Assembly: GCA_934746785.1 (NCBI GenBank)
Contig: CAKVFO010000017.1
Coordinates: 1 to 31,357, forward strand
Reading direction: 5' to 3'
DNA: 31,357 nucleotides
Origin: an uncultured Clostridium sp.
GTDB taxonomy: Bacteria; Bacillota; Clostridia; Clostridiales; Clostridiaceae
The notes under the pieces are model-generated. The model saw nothing but the letters and a program-made list of their open reading frames with translations. It made no database searches and was not told the origin of the DNA. Positions within the stretch are counted from its first letter, which is position 1; each line of letters begins with the position of its first letter. The translations under genes and the position numbers were made by a program. This document shows positions 7,684-15,850 of this stretch, piece after piece.

Positions 7684-8403
7684 CTACTTTATAGCTAAGA
7701 ACCCTTCAAAGCATACATATTTCATAACTGAAATTACATTCTTAAAACCCACTTCTTTTAGCATATTTATGTTCTTCTCTGAAGAAAATGGATTTAAAAC
7801 ACTTTTAATGGATCTTGACTTAGATATTATTTCTTCTGAGTTAAATCCATTTTTTAATTTATATTCAATATATAAAGATGACATTATGTCTTGTAAACTT
7901 CCTTCACTAGCCTGTACCTTTTCAAACATTAAAAAAGCACTACCTATATTTAAAGAATCATATATCTTTTTTAACACCTTTTCTCTATCACGTGGTTTTA
8001 TAAACTGCATTGTATAATAAGAAACTATAAAATCACTTTTTTCTAAGCTACAGTCAACTATATCTTCTGTTTCAAAATAAATATTATTAATATATTTAGT
8101 TGTGCATCTTGCCTTATCTATCATGTCTTTTTCATTATCTATCCCAATCCACTTGATATCTGATTTCTGCTTATTATACTCAGCTAGTTTTTTTAGCAAA
8201 GTACCTGTAGAACAGCCCAAATCATAACACACACTATCTTTATTACAGAAGTAATCACTTAAGTAGCATATTAGTTCATGCCCTTGCTCATACAACATAA
8301 TTGATTTTGAGATATGATCATTAAAATGCTCCGCTGTATTTTTTCCACTAAAGTCCCAATTAGCCCTTTCCTTTTTTATTTCATTTCCTAATTCTAGTTC
8401 CAT
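7684..8403 (-). CDS. CmoA-like SAM-dependent enzyme (carboxy-SAM synthase family)
   Basis: 239 residues, class I methyltransferase fold: YDLGCSTG binds SAM, then GIDNEKDMI, and YTMQFIKPRDR. The whole chain follows E. coli CmoA from memory: HFNDHISKSIMLYEQ near the N-terminus, EKVLKKIYDSLN, an EK after strand 5, KLKNGFNSEEIISKSRS, and a closing VCFEGFLAIK. CmoA converts SAM plus prephenate to carboxy-S-adenosylmethionine. The Arg in ISKSRS aligns with the CmoA Arg that I recall contacting the carboxylate of that cofactor. No CmoB is present in the window, and the gene sits between radical SAM and transporter genes, so a tRNA role is unlikely. It could make carboxy-SAM for a pathway enzyme or be a repurposed methyltransferase. 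Confidence 0.75.
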   Translation of the reverse strand: MELELGNEIKKERANWDFSGKNTAEHFNDHISKSIMLYEQGHELICYLSDYFCNKDSVCYDLGCSTGTLLKKLAEYNKQKSDIKWIGIDNEKDMIDKARCTTKYINNIYFETEDIVDCSLEKSDFIVSYYTMQFIKPRDREKVLKKIYDSLNIGSAFLMFEKVQASEGSLQDIMSSLYIEYKLKNGFNSEEIISKSRSIKSVLNPFSSEKNINMLKEVGFKNVISVMKYVCFEGFLAIK

Positions 8404-8418
8404 AAGACTGCCCCCCTT

Positions 8419-9783
8419 CTATTTAACTCCCATATTATCCTGATTATATGGATTCTTTCTTTCTTTATAAGATAACAATAGACTACGCAACTCTAATTTT
8501 TTTTCTTCATTACTTAATAGGTAACGAGATATATTCCCTGAATATACCTTTCCCTTATCTGTAAGCCTTAAAATATCTCCTGACCATTCTGCATATTTAG
8601 AATTGACAAGTACCTGAAGCTTTTTATTCAATTCAACATCATCAGGTATATCTTTTTTCTCTATCCAGGTCATTTCTGGGAAGAAAATTATTGGTCTACT
8701 TTTATCTACTTTTTCTGATGATACATTTCCTATTTCAGCTGGATATAAATTCTTAGTTATTAAGTCCACATATTCTTTTACAGAACATACATTTTTAAAA
8801 CTTCTTCTATTTATATATCCTCTTGCAGAAGGACCTATAGGCATCATTTCATATCCCCTTAAATATCTTTCAAAACCTATAAAAGGCCTGTTCTTCTTTG
8901 CTGAATATAGAATTGATGATACCTGTTTATAACCCTTTTTAGGTAGATAATCCATAATGAATTTATACATTTCTACTTCTTTCTTTTGAGATGGTATAGA
9001 AACAAATTCTAATTTATCATTTATTCTCTTCTCAAATTCTGTATTTGGATATATATCCAATCCATGAATATCCATATATACTGGTCCATATTCACAAGCT
9101 TCATTTAAATCTTCCTCTAAATCTTTAATGGATTGATCTGGCAAATTATATATCAAATCAATAGAGTAATCTTCTATCTTTGTCTTATTAATAAGATCTG
9201 CAAGTTTATAAAAATCCTTTTTATCACACCTCAAACCTAATTTCTTTCTTAATTCTGGCTTAAATGTCTGAACTCCATAGCTTAAACGAGTAACACCTAC
9301 TCTGCTAAGTTCACTGACTTTATTACCTTCTAAAAGATTTTCAACAGTCCCCTCCATAGATATTCCTTTACATTCAGACATATTGAAGTTCTTATATATA
9401 CACTTTATAATCTTTTCTAAAAACTCAATCTCTACACAAGATGGATCTCCACCACCTATACATACAGTGCTTATAGGACGTCCCTTCATATATTCTTCCT
9501 TAGAATACATTTCAAGTTCTTTAATTAATGAATTATAAAAAACCTTTTTTTCCTCATAACTAAAGCTGCTATACTCTTCTTTATAATAAGCACAGAAAGA
9601 ACAAAGCTTGTTACAAAAAGGTATATGAATGTAAATTCTAATTGGTTTCTTATTCTGATTCTCATCAGCATAAGATAAGAATTGAAAAAACTCTTTCCTA
9701 TCTTTAATCTTATCGAAATAAGAACTTATTGAAGGATATACCCATAGTTCTGTTGACCTTTCTCTAAAACTCAACTTTTCCAT
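8419..9783 (-). CDS. HemN-like radical SAM protein, paralogue B
   Basis: 454 residues. IHIPF is followed by CNKLCSFC (Cys57, 61, 64), then GGGDP, YGVQTF, SIDLIYNLPDQ and a GPSARGYINRRS segment, all HemN-family landmarks. The fourth HemN cysteine is absent. N-terminal signature FRERSTELWVYPSI and tail NPYNQDNMGVK match the other two paralogues. It starts 2 nt after the stop of paralogue A; the Shine-Dalgarno GGGAG lies inside the codons for the MGV tail of paralogue A, which suggests translational coupling. The CmoA-like gene follows after 15 nt. Radical SAM/methyltransferase pairs of this type make cyclopropanes in CC-1065-type pathways (known for C10P/C10Q); a similar reaction here is only a possibility. 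Confidence 0.85.
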   Translation of the reverse strand: MEKLSFRERSTELWVYPSISSYFDKIKDRKEFFQFLSYADENQNKKPIRIYIHIPFCNKLCSFCAYYKEEYSSFSYEEKKVFYNSLIKELEMYSKEEYMKGRPISTVCIGGGDPSCVEIEFLEKIIKCIYKNFNMSECKGISMEGTVENLLEGNKVSELSRVGVTRLSYGVQTFKPELRKKLGLRCDKKDFYKLADLINKTKIEDYSIDLIYNLPDQSIKDLEEDLNEACEYGPVYMDIHGLDIYPNTEFEKRINDKLEFVSIPSQKKEVEMYKFIMDYLPKKGYKQVSSILYSAKKNRPFIGFERYLRGYEMMPIGPSARGYINRRSFKNVCSVKEYVDLITKNLYPAEIGNVSSEKVDKSRPIIFFPEMTWIEKKDIPDDVELNKKLQVLVNSKYAEWSGDILRLTDKGKVYSGNISRYLLSNEEKKLELRSLLLSYKERKNPYNQDNMGVK

Positions 9784-9785
9784 AA

Positions 9786-11144
9786 CTATACTCCCATTAA
9801 ATCTTGATTATATGGATTAGTACCACTTGTCATAGATTTCAAGAATGTCTTAAGGTTATTCTTTCTTTGATTATCACTAAAGAATAATGAAGCAACATTA
9901 CCACAATAAATACGACCTTTATAAGTTAGATATAAAGTATCACCTTTCCATTCCACATAACCTGATCTTTCTAATAATGCTATCTTTTCATACACTTCTT
10001 TATCATCAGGTATATATTTCTTTTCTATCCACCCTAATTGAGGGAAGAATACCATCATTCTATCTTGATCTTCTTGGTCTGTTGCAATATTACCAGCTTC
10101 TATTGGATATCCTTTTTTATTTAGTTCTTCACAATATTTGTCTACTGAACATACATCCCTATAACTTCTCTTTTCTAGGTATGTTCTTGCTGATGGTCCT
10201 ACGCCTAAAACTGGATAATTTCTTGATTGTCTTATAAATGTTCTAAAAGGTTTGCTCTTTACTTTAGAGAAGAATATTGAACCAACTTGTTTATATCCAT
10301 ACTTAGGAAGTTCATTCATTATAAATTCATACATTTGAACTTCTTTTTCACTAGTTGGTTTATCATCAAAATACTTTCCTTCATTAATGTATTTTTCAAA
10401 CTTAGTATTAGGATATACATTTAAGTTGTGTACATCTATATACTCTGGATCTAACTCAACGGCCTTTCTTAAATCCTCAGCTACATCTTCAAGTGTTTGT
10501 TCTGGGAAGTTATATATTAAATCTATAGCAAAATCATTTATCTCAAACTCTTTTAGTAGAGCTGCTAACTTTTTAATTTCTTCATGTGTTGGCTTTAAAA
10601 ATACTTTTTTCCTTATTGATTCCTTAAATGTTTGAACTCCAAAACTAATATGTTGACCGCCAACGCTCTTAAACCATGCAAGTTTTTCTCTATCAGTTAA
10701 ACTCCATACATGTCCTTCTAATGAAACAGCCACTTCATCTACTACATTAAAATTACTCTTAACAAATTTTAAAATTTTGTCTAGATATTTTAACTCAAGT
10801 AATGCTCCATCCCCTCCACCAAAGTAGATTGAACCTATTTGTGCGTTCTTAAAGTATTCAGTTTTGGAATACATCTCTAATTCTGCTAATAATGAATTCA
10901 TAAAAAGTTCTTTATTTTCTTCTTTATATCCGTTATATCTAACTTTGTAGTACGGACAGAAAAAGCAGAATGAATTACAGAAAGGTATATGAATATATAA
11001 ATTGATAGGTAAATTTTTTGTTGGCTTTTCATTTAAAAATGATAAAAATTCACTATTATCTATTTCATTTGAATACACACTTATCCTTGGATATACCCAT
11101 ACCTCAGTTTGCCTATCTTTAAATTTTATTGTTTGGTTTTCCAC
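9786..11144 (-). CDS. HemN-like radical SAM protein, paralogue A
   Basis: 452 residues. Cys56, Cys60 and Cys63 in CNSFCFFC bind the [4Fe-4S] cluster; GGGDGAL replaces the GGGTP SAM motif, an unusual variation also unlike its two paralogues (GGGDP). The HemN-type segments FGVQTF, AIDLIYNFPEQ and GVGPSARTYL follow. The N-terminal signature FKDRQTEVWVYPRI and C-terminal NPYNQDLMGV are shared within the trio. The start is GTG at 11144, with AAGGAG 10 nt upstream inside the end of the ATPase gene, 2 nt gap. There is no evidence for a haem role; the setting says pathway-specific C-H chemistry. Confidence 0.85.
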   Translation of the reverse strand: MENQTIKFKDRQTEVWVYPRISVYSNEIDNSEFLSFLNEKPTKNLPINLYIHIPFCNSFCFFCPYYKVRYNGYKEENKELFMNSLLAELEMYSKTEYFKNAQIGSIYFGGGDGALLELKYLDKILKFVKSNFNVVDEVAVSLEGHVWSLTDREKLAWFKSVGGQHISFGVQTFKESIRKKVFLKPTHEEIKKLAALLKEFEINDFAIDLIYNFPEQTLEDVAEDLRKAVELDPEYIDVHNLNVYPNTKFEKYINEGKYFDDKPTSEKEVQMYEFIMNELPKYGYKQVGSIFFSKVKSKPFRTFIRQSRNYPVLGVGPSARTYLEKRSYRDVCSVDKYCEELNKKGYPIEAGNIATDQEDQDRMMVFFPQLGWIEKKYIPDDKEVYEKIALLERSGYVEWKGDTLYLTYKGRIYCGNVASLFFSDNQRKNNLKTFLKSMTSGTNPYNQDLMGV

Positions 11145-11146
11145 AC

Positions 11147-12154
11147 TTAAACAACTCCTTTTTCAATCTCATTATATCCGTATATTTTTTTTACGACCTC
11201 TTCCATGTCAGTTTCTTTAATAGAAAAATCCTTTATATCTGTAGAAGAAATTATCTTGCTTAATATATCCAAGCTTGTATAATTCTTTTTATTAAATCTA
11301 ACTATTAACTTATCTTCTGAATTTAAGATTACATCTTCATTTTTAAGCCTTTTAATAATAGCTTCTCTTTCTTTGTACTCTGCTGATATAGCTATACTAA
11401 CTTCTCCTCCATATTTATCTTTTAAATCTTCTAAATTTCCGTTATATATCTTCTTTCCTTTATCAATTACAATTATCTTATTACTTAACTTTTCAATATC
11501 ACTAATATCATGAGTAGTTAAAATAACTGTTGTTTTATTAGTCTTATTTATTTCTCTAATAAACTCTCTAATTTTACCTTTAACTACCACATCTAAACCA
11601 ATTGTTGGTTCATCAAGGAAAAGAATTTTAGGATTGTGAATTAATGCCGCACAAATATCTGCTCTCATCCTTTGTCCTAAACTCAATTGTCTTGTTGGTT
11701 TATTAATAAATTCATTTATCTGCAATATATCATCAAATAGTAATAAGTTTTCCTTATACTTTCTATCTGGAATCTTGTACATGTCTTTTAGTAAAGAGAA
11801 AGTTTCTACTACAGGTATATCCCACCACAGCTGCGTTCTTTGACCAAAAACAATTCCCATAGTTTGTGCATTTTCTTTTCTATTTTTATAAGGTTCTAAT
11901 CCATTAACCATTACACTTCCTGATGAGGGATTTAATATTCCTACCATCATCTTTATTGTTGTCGATTTTCCTGCTCCATTAGGACCTATAAACCCTAGAA
12001 TATCACCTTCATCTACGTCAAAAGATATATCCTCTACAGCTGTAACAGTCTTGTATCTAGGTGCAAATAAAGATTTAAATGTTCCTAAAACTCCTGCCTC
12101 TTTATCTACCATCTTATATTCCTTAGATAAATTTTTTATTTCTATTACTTTCAT
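11147..12154 (-). CDS. ABC transporter ATPase (COG4586-like)
   Basis: 335 residues. Walker A GPNGAGKST (57-65), Q-loop VFGQRTQLWWDIP, signature LSLGQRMRAD, Walker B ILFLDEP and H-loop TTHD are all intact. FGQRTQLWWDLP-type sequence is characteristic of ATPases that work with DUF990-type ABC-2 permeases, encoded here at 6049-7672. The start ATG at 12154 has GGAGAG 4 nt upstream; the longer frame from 12169 would begin over this Shine-Dalgarno. Probable role is export of, or self-protection from, the operon's product. Three enzyme genes separate it from its permeases. Confidence 0.9.
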   Translation of the reverse strand: MKVIEIKNLSKEYKMVDKEAGVLGTFKSLFAPRYKTVTAVEDISFDVDEGDILGFIGPNGAGKSTTIKMMVGILNPSSGSVMVNGLEPYKNRKENAQTMGIVFGQRTQLWWDIPVVETFSLLKDMYKIPDRKYKENLLLFDDILQINEFINKPTRQLSLGQRMRADICAALIHNPKILFLDEPTIGLDVVVKGKIREFIREINKTNKTTVILTTHDISDIEKLSNKIIVIDKGKKIYNGNLEDLKDKYGGEVSIAISAEYKEREAIIKRLKNEDVILNSEDKLIVRFNKKNYTSLDILSKIISSTDIKDFSIKETDMEEVVKKIYGYNEIEKGVV

Positions 12155-12177
12155 ACTACTCTCCATCAAAAATCAAA

Positions 12178-13125
12178 CTAAGATACAAAAACATCTTTAA
12201 TATTTTCATTGTATAACTCAGTATTAAGATATCTTTCTCCAGTATCAGGAAGCAGTGCAACTATCAACTTTCCTTCGTTTTCTTCACGCTGAGCAACCTT
12301 CATAGCTGCATAAGCAGCTGCACCTGATGATATTCCAACAAAAATACCCTCTGTTCTTGCTAAATTTCTAGCTGTATTTAAAGCATCATCATCATTTATT
12401 GTTATAACTTCATCCAATATGTCTCTATTTAATATGTCAGGTACAAATCCAGCTCCTATCCCCTGTAATTTATGAGGACCGCTTTTTCCTCCTGAAAGTA
12501 CTGGAGATCCGCTGGGCTCTAATCCTATAATTTTAATATCTTTATTTTTTGATTTTAAATACTCACCAACACCTGTAATAGTTCCTCCTGTTCCTATTCC
12601 AGCTATAAAAATATCTACCCTTCCGTCAGTATCTTCCCAAATTTCTTTTCCTGTAGTTAATCTGTGACTTTCAGGGTTATCTGGATTAGTAATTTGACTT
12701 GGTATAAAACTATTTTCTATTTCTACTCCCATCTTGTCCGCTACTGCAAATGCTTTCTTCATACCAAAAACTCCTGGAGTCAATTTAACTGTTGCTCCCA
12801 TTGCCTTAATATGATTAATCTTATCTATACTCATGGTATCTGGTATTATAAGCGTCAAATCAAGGCCTAAAGCTGATGCTGCATGAGCTAATCCAATGCC
12901 TGTATTTCCGCTTGTTGCTTCAATTATTTTTGTGTCTTTATTTATAATATTTTTATCAAGTGCCTTTTTAAGCATATTGTAAGCAGGTCTGTCTTTTGCA
13001 CTGCCTCCCGGATTAAAATATTCAAGTTTAACTACTATATCAGCCTTAACATCTTTTGAAATATTATTAAGCTTAACTAAAGGTGTCTTACCAATTAACT
13101 CTGTGATATTATTGTAAATATTCAT
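12178..13125 (-). CDS. Cysteine synthase family PLP enzyme
   Basis: 315 residues, full-length O-acetylserine sulfhydrylase family. PLP lysine is Lys44 in NPGGSAKDR (usually SVKDR), the substrate loop is ATSGNTG, the phosphate loop GTGGTITG, and the C-terminal SSGAAA motif is present. The closest family role is sulfide plus O-acetylserine to cysteine. The same fold also makes diaminopropionate-type precursors (for example SbnA) in natural-product operons. Operon context makes supply of a special amino acid or sulfur transfer likely; a plain cysK role cannot be excluded. The ATG at 13125 lies 5-6 nt after GGAGG; the TTG at 13137 overlaps that site. Confidence 0.88.
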   Translation of the reverse strand: MNIYNNITELIGKTPLVKLNNISKDVKADIVVKLEYFNPGGSAKDRPAYNMLKKALDKNIINKDTKIIEATSGNTGIGLAHAASALGLDLTLIIPDTMSIDKINHIKAMGATVKLTPGVFGMKKAFAVADKMGVEIENSFIPSQITNPDNPESHRLTTGKEIWEDTDGRVDIFIAGIGTGGTITGVGEYLKSKNKDIKIIGLEPSGSPVLSGGKSGPHKLQGIGAGFVPDILNRDILDEVITINDDDALNTARNLARTEGIFVGISSGAAAYAAMKVAQREENEGKLIVALLPDTGERYLNTELYNENIKDVFVS

Positions 13126-13152
13126 TTTTACCTCCAAAATGTAACTAAATAT

Positions 13153-14283
13153 TTATCTTACTTCATTATCAACAATGAGCACTTCATATAATTCAGATAC
13201 CCCTTCGATACATTCTAAAATCTTTGCATCTCTAAAATATCTCTCAACATTATATTCAGGAAGTACTCCATTAGCACCGTGTAATTGCAAAGCCCTATAG
13301 GCACAGTCATTAGCTATCTTACTTGAAAAATATTTTGCCACTAAGACTTCATTTAAAAACTCTTTCTTTTTATGATTGTCATATAAAATTCCTGAGTTAT
13401 AGCACAATAGCCTTGCTGCATGTAATTCACTAATCATAATACTTAAGGATCTTTTATTTATTTGAAAATCTCCAATTTTTCTATCAAACTGCATTCTATT
13501 CTTAGAATAAACCACTGCATCGTCTAAAGCTGCCTGTGCTAATCCTATTCCTCCCCATGCAGTAGTATATCTTCCTCTTGTTAATCCTAATGATGCAACT
13601 AAATTCAATCCAAATCCTACACTTCCCAACAAGTCTTCTTCACTAATCTTACAATTATTAAACTCTACTTCTGCAAGCATATTACATCTAAAACCCAATA
13701 TATTACTTATGGGATTAATTTTTATTCCAGCAGTATTTGAATCTACCAAGAATGCACAAGGCTTTTCATTATATTTAGCAAAAACAATAAAAAAATCAGC
13801 TATTTGAGCAAGTGTTATCCACTTTTTCTTTCCATTTATAATAAAGCTGCCTTCTGAATAAGATGCTTCTGTTTTTATTTCTTTTATAGAACTCCCTACT
13901 AAAGGCTCTGTTAAAGCAAATGCTCCTATAAGCTCTCCACTAGTCATTCCAGGAAGATACCTCCTTTTCTGTTCCTCAGTACCGAACTTATAAATAACGC
14001 TGCTTACCATTTCACTAACTGTTGATATATTTTGTACTGACATGTATCCCATTCCCAGTTCTTCTTGAATTATTCCTAATTCAATCATATTAAAAGCTTG
14101 TCCACCGTACTCTTGATTAACAGAACCTGCTAAATATCCGTAATCACCCATTATCTTAAAAAAATCTTTATTAATAAAATTATTCTTTTCGAATTCTTTT
14201 ATTCTTGGTTTAACTTCTTTATCTACAAATTCACTACATTTCTTTTTTAAATCTTCCTGCTTTTCAGATAATAAAATATTCAC
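13153..14283 (-). CDS. Acyl-CoA dehydrogenase-like flavoprotein
   Basis: 376 residues, normal length for the family. Middle-domain FAD/substrate motif GAFALTEPLVGSS, the RGRYTTAWGGIGLAQAALDDAV helix, and the C-terminal YRALQLHGANGVLPEYNVERYFRDAK region are present. Glu360 in CIEGVSE aligns with the catalytic base of IYEGT in MCAD-type enzymes. Relatives in carrier-protein pathways oxidise aminoacyl-S-carrier substrates, for example prolyl to pyrrolyl. With the ligase and carrier in this operon, oxidation of a tethered amino acid is the best inference. The start is GTG at 14283, 2 nt after the previous stop; its AAGGAG lies in the last codons of the upstream gene. Confidence 0.85.
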   Translation of the reverse strand: MNILLSEKQEDLKKKCSEFVDKEVKPRIKEFEKNNFINKDFFKIMGDYGYLAGSVNQEYGGQAFNMIELGIIQEELGMGYMSVQNISTVSEMVSSVIYKFGTEEQKRRYLPGMTSGELIGAFALTEPLVGSSIKEIKTEASYSEGSFIINGKKKWITLAQIADFFIVFAKYNEKPCAFLVDSNTAGIKINPISNILGFRCNMLAEVEFNNCKISEEDLLGSVGFGLNLVASLGLTRGRYTTAWGGIGLAQAALDDAVVYSKNRMQFDRKIGDFQINKRSLSIMISELHAARLLCYNSGILYDNHKKKEFLNEVLVAKYFSSKIANDCAYRALQLHGANGVLPEYNVERYFRDAKILECIEGVSELYEVLIVDNEVR

Positions 14284-14285
14284 CT

Positions 14286-15848
14286 TTATCTCAACTCCTT
14301 ATAAAACACATTAGTAAATCCTGCTGAATGCTTTATCTTTACCCACGTCTTAGCAAATAGCCCCACGTTTTGGACCTTACAGCTAATATCTTGTGAATAT
14401 ACATTTTCATACCTATTGTCTTCAGTATTTAAAACATAAAACAATATCTTTTTATCATTTATCTCTACCTTTATATTGCACTCACTTAAAGCAAATTTAC
14501 TCATTTTATATACTTCGTTATTCTTCTCTAGATTAGGGCAAAAAATTGATATACCTTCATTTCTGTAAACACCAAATAAGTATTTAATACCATCTTCCAT
14601 CTTTATAATTATTCCTGTGTGATGATCTTCACCAACCTTACTATTAGTCTTTACTGTAACACCAAATTCACAATTATCTTTTACATCTTCTAAAAGCAGC
14701 TGCGCTGCATTATCTTCTGCAAGCCAAGTATCATAAGTTTTAGAATCATCTAACCTCATTAGATATCCATCTTCTTCTAAAATATCAGCTTTATTTTTAT
14801 TCAACACTTTAAAAAAACCACATGTCTCTACGTTGTTTTTAGCCTCAGTTTCCTTTATGTTTTCTAAAATAGTTTTTATATTAAGCATCAATTCTTCTTC
14901 TTCTTCTACATAGCTTTCTACAAGTTTATCAAAACTCTCATTAATATCTTTATTTTTTGATTTAATATATTGAACCTTTATAAAGAAGCTACCCCATCTA
15001 TTCTTAATAGAACTGTACTTCTTATTTACTTTATCAATTTCACTTTTATCTACTTCTGCTTCAATAAAATAATCTTTTAAAGTCTCAAAGAAAACATCTT
15101 TAAAATTCATATTGGCATAAACTTTTCTTATATTGAAATCACTTTTGTCATTCTTAATTGATTCATAGGCTTCTTTTTCCCAATGTATTCTATCTACCTT
15201 TTCAATAAATCCCTTCAATACGCTCAAAGGATTCCCTTGAAATTTTGCACCTTTCTTAATGCTATAAAAATAAGGAATACTATCTTTTTCATATTCATCA
15301 TAATAACATCTTCCAACATTAAACAATTCGTCGACCTTAATCATAAAATCAGTTAAGCTGGTACTTGCTCCACAATCAATATGAATATTATCTAAAATAT
15401 ATAGTAAATCTTTATTTGTATCATATCCTTTTACAATAAAAAGATGATGATAATGCTCAACTTTATACATAGGGTTATAAAACAATTCATATATATCTCC
15501 TGGAAAAACAATAAGCTTATTGCTATCAATATTTTTCTTAATACTATTTAGCATTTCATACTTATTTGTATAATGATTTTTTTCAATCTCTACCTTAAAA
15601 TAATCTTTTAAATAATCATCATATAGAGTAAGAAATTCATACATCTTTCCTCTACTATTCACGCCTATATAGGATTCAATGTAACTAACTAAAAGTAAAA
15701 ATGTTTGATAATTCTCTTCATCAATTCCCTTAAAAGCAACTCCCCATGGTCTATAATTACAATTAAACTGCTTCCATGTAAAAGTGTCTTTATTATTGGT
15801 AACATTCTCTAGAACTTTTCTAGTTATTCCTTCAAGATTATCTCTCAT
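14286..15848 (-). CDS. BtrH-like N-terminal domain fused to a concanavalin-like C-terminal domain
   Basis: 520 residues, soluble. Residues ~20-210 look like the papain-fold BtrH N-terminal family: Cys30 in QFNCNYRPWG, the His-rich VEHYHHLFIVKGYD, and YILDN could supply a Cys-His-Asp triad. BtrH moves an aminoacyl group from a carrier protein onto an acceptor. A helical, acidic middle (~230-350) follows. Residues ~370-520 (EFGVTVKT, GEDHHTGIIIKMEDG, VGLFAKTW) resemble a DUF1349/GH43-type beta-sandwich. The start ATG at 15848 is 2 nt after the previous stop, with only a weak GGGTG; GTG 15857 is an alternative. Likely a release or acyl-transfer enzyme for the carrier-bound product. Domain calls are from remembered patterns, moderate certainty. 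Confidence 0.6.
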   Translation of the reverse strand: MRDNLEGITRKVLENVTNNKDTFTWKQFNCNYRPWGVAFKGIDEENYQTFLLLVSYIESYIGVNSRGKMYEFLTLYDDYLKDYFKVEIEKNHYTNKYEMLNSIKKNIDSNKLIVFPGDIYELFYNPMYKVEHYHHLFIVKGYDTNKDLLYILDNIHIDCGASTSLTDFMIKVDELFNVGRCYYDEYEKDSIPYFYSIKKGAKFQGNPLSVLKGFIEKVDRIHWEKEAYESIKNDKSDFNIRKVYANMNFKDVFFETLKDYFIEAEVDKSEIDKVNKKYSSIKNRWGSFFIKVQYIKSKNKDINESFDKLVESYVEEEEELMLNIKTILENIKETEAKNNVETCGFFKVLNKNKADILEEDGYLMRLDDSKTYDTWLAEDNAAQLLLEDVKDNCEFGVTVKTNSKVGEDHHTGIIIKMEDGIKYLFGVYRNEGISIFCPNLEKNNEVYKMSKFALSECNIKVEINDKKILFYVLNTEDNRYENVYSQDISCKVQNVGLFAKTWVKIKHSAGFTNVFYKELR

Positions 15849-15850
15849 TT

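Noticed and set aside
7655..8017. Plus-strand frame of 120 codons over the CmoA-like gene
   Set aside because: Antisense to a well-supported gene, no Shine-Dalgarno, low-complexity composition.
9887..10237. Plus-strand frame of 116 codons over HemN-like paralogue A
   Set aside because: Antisense shadow with no recognisable motif.
4360..11144. HemN-like genes as haem biosynthesis (coproporphyrinogen dehydrogenase)
   Set aside because: Fourth cysteine of HemN missing, three copies in one operon, no other haem genes, and carrier-protein chemistry around them.
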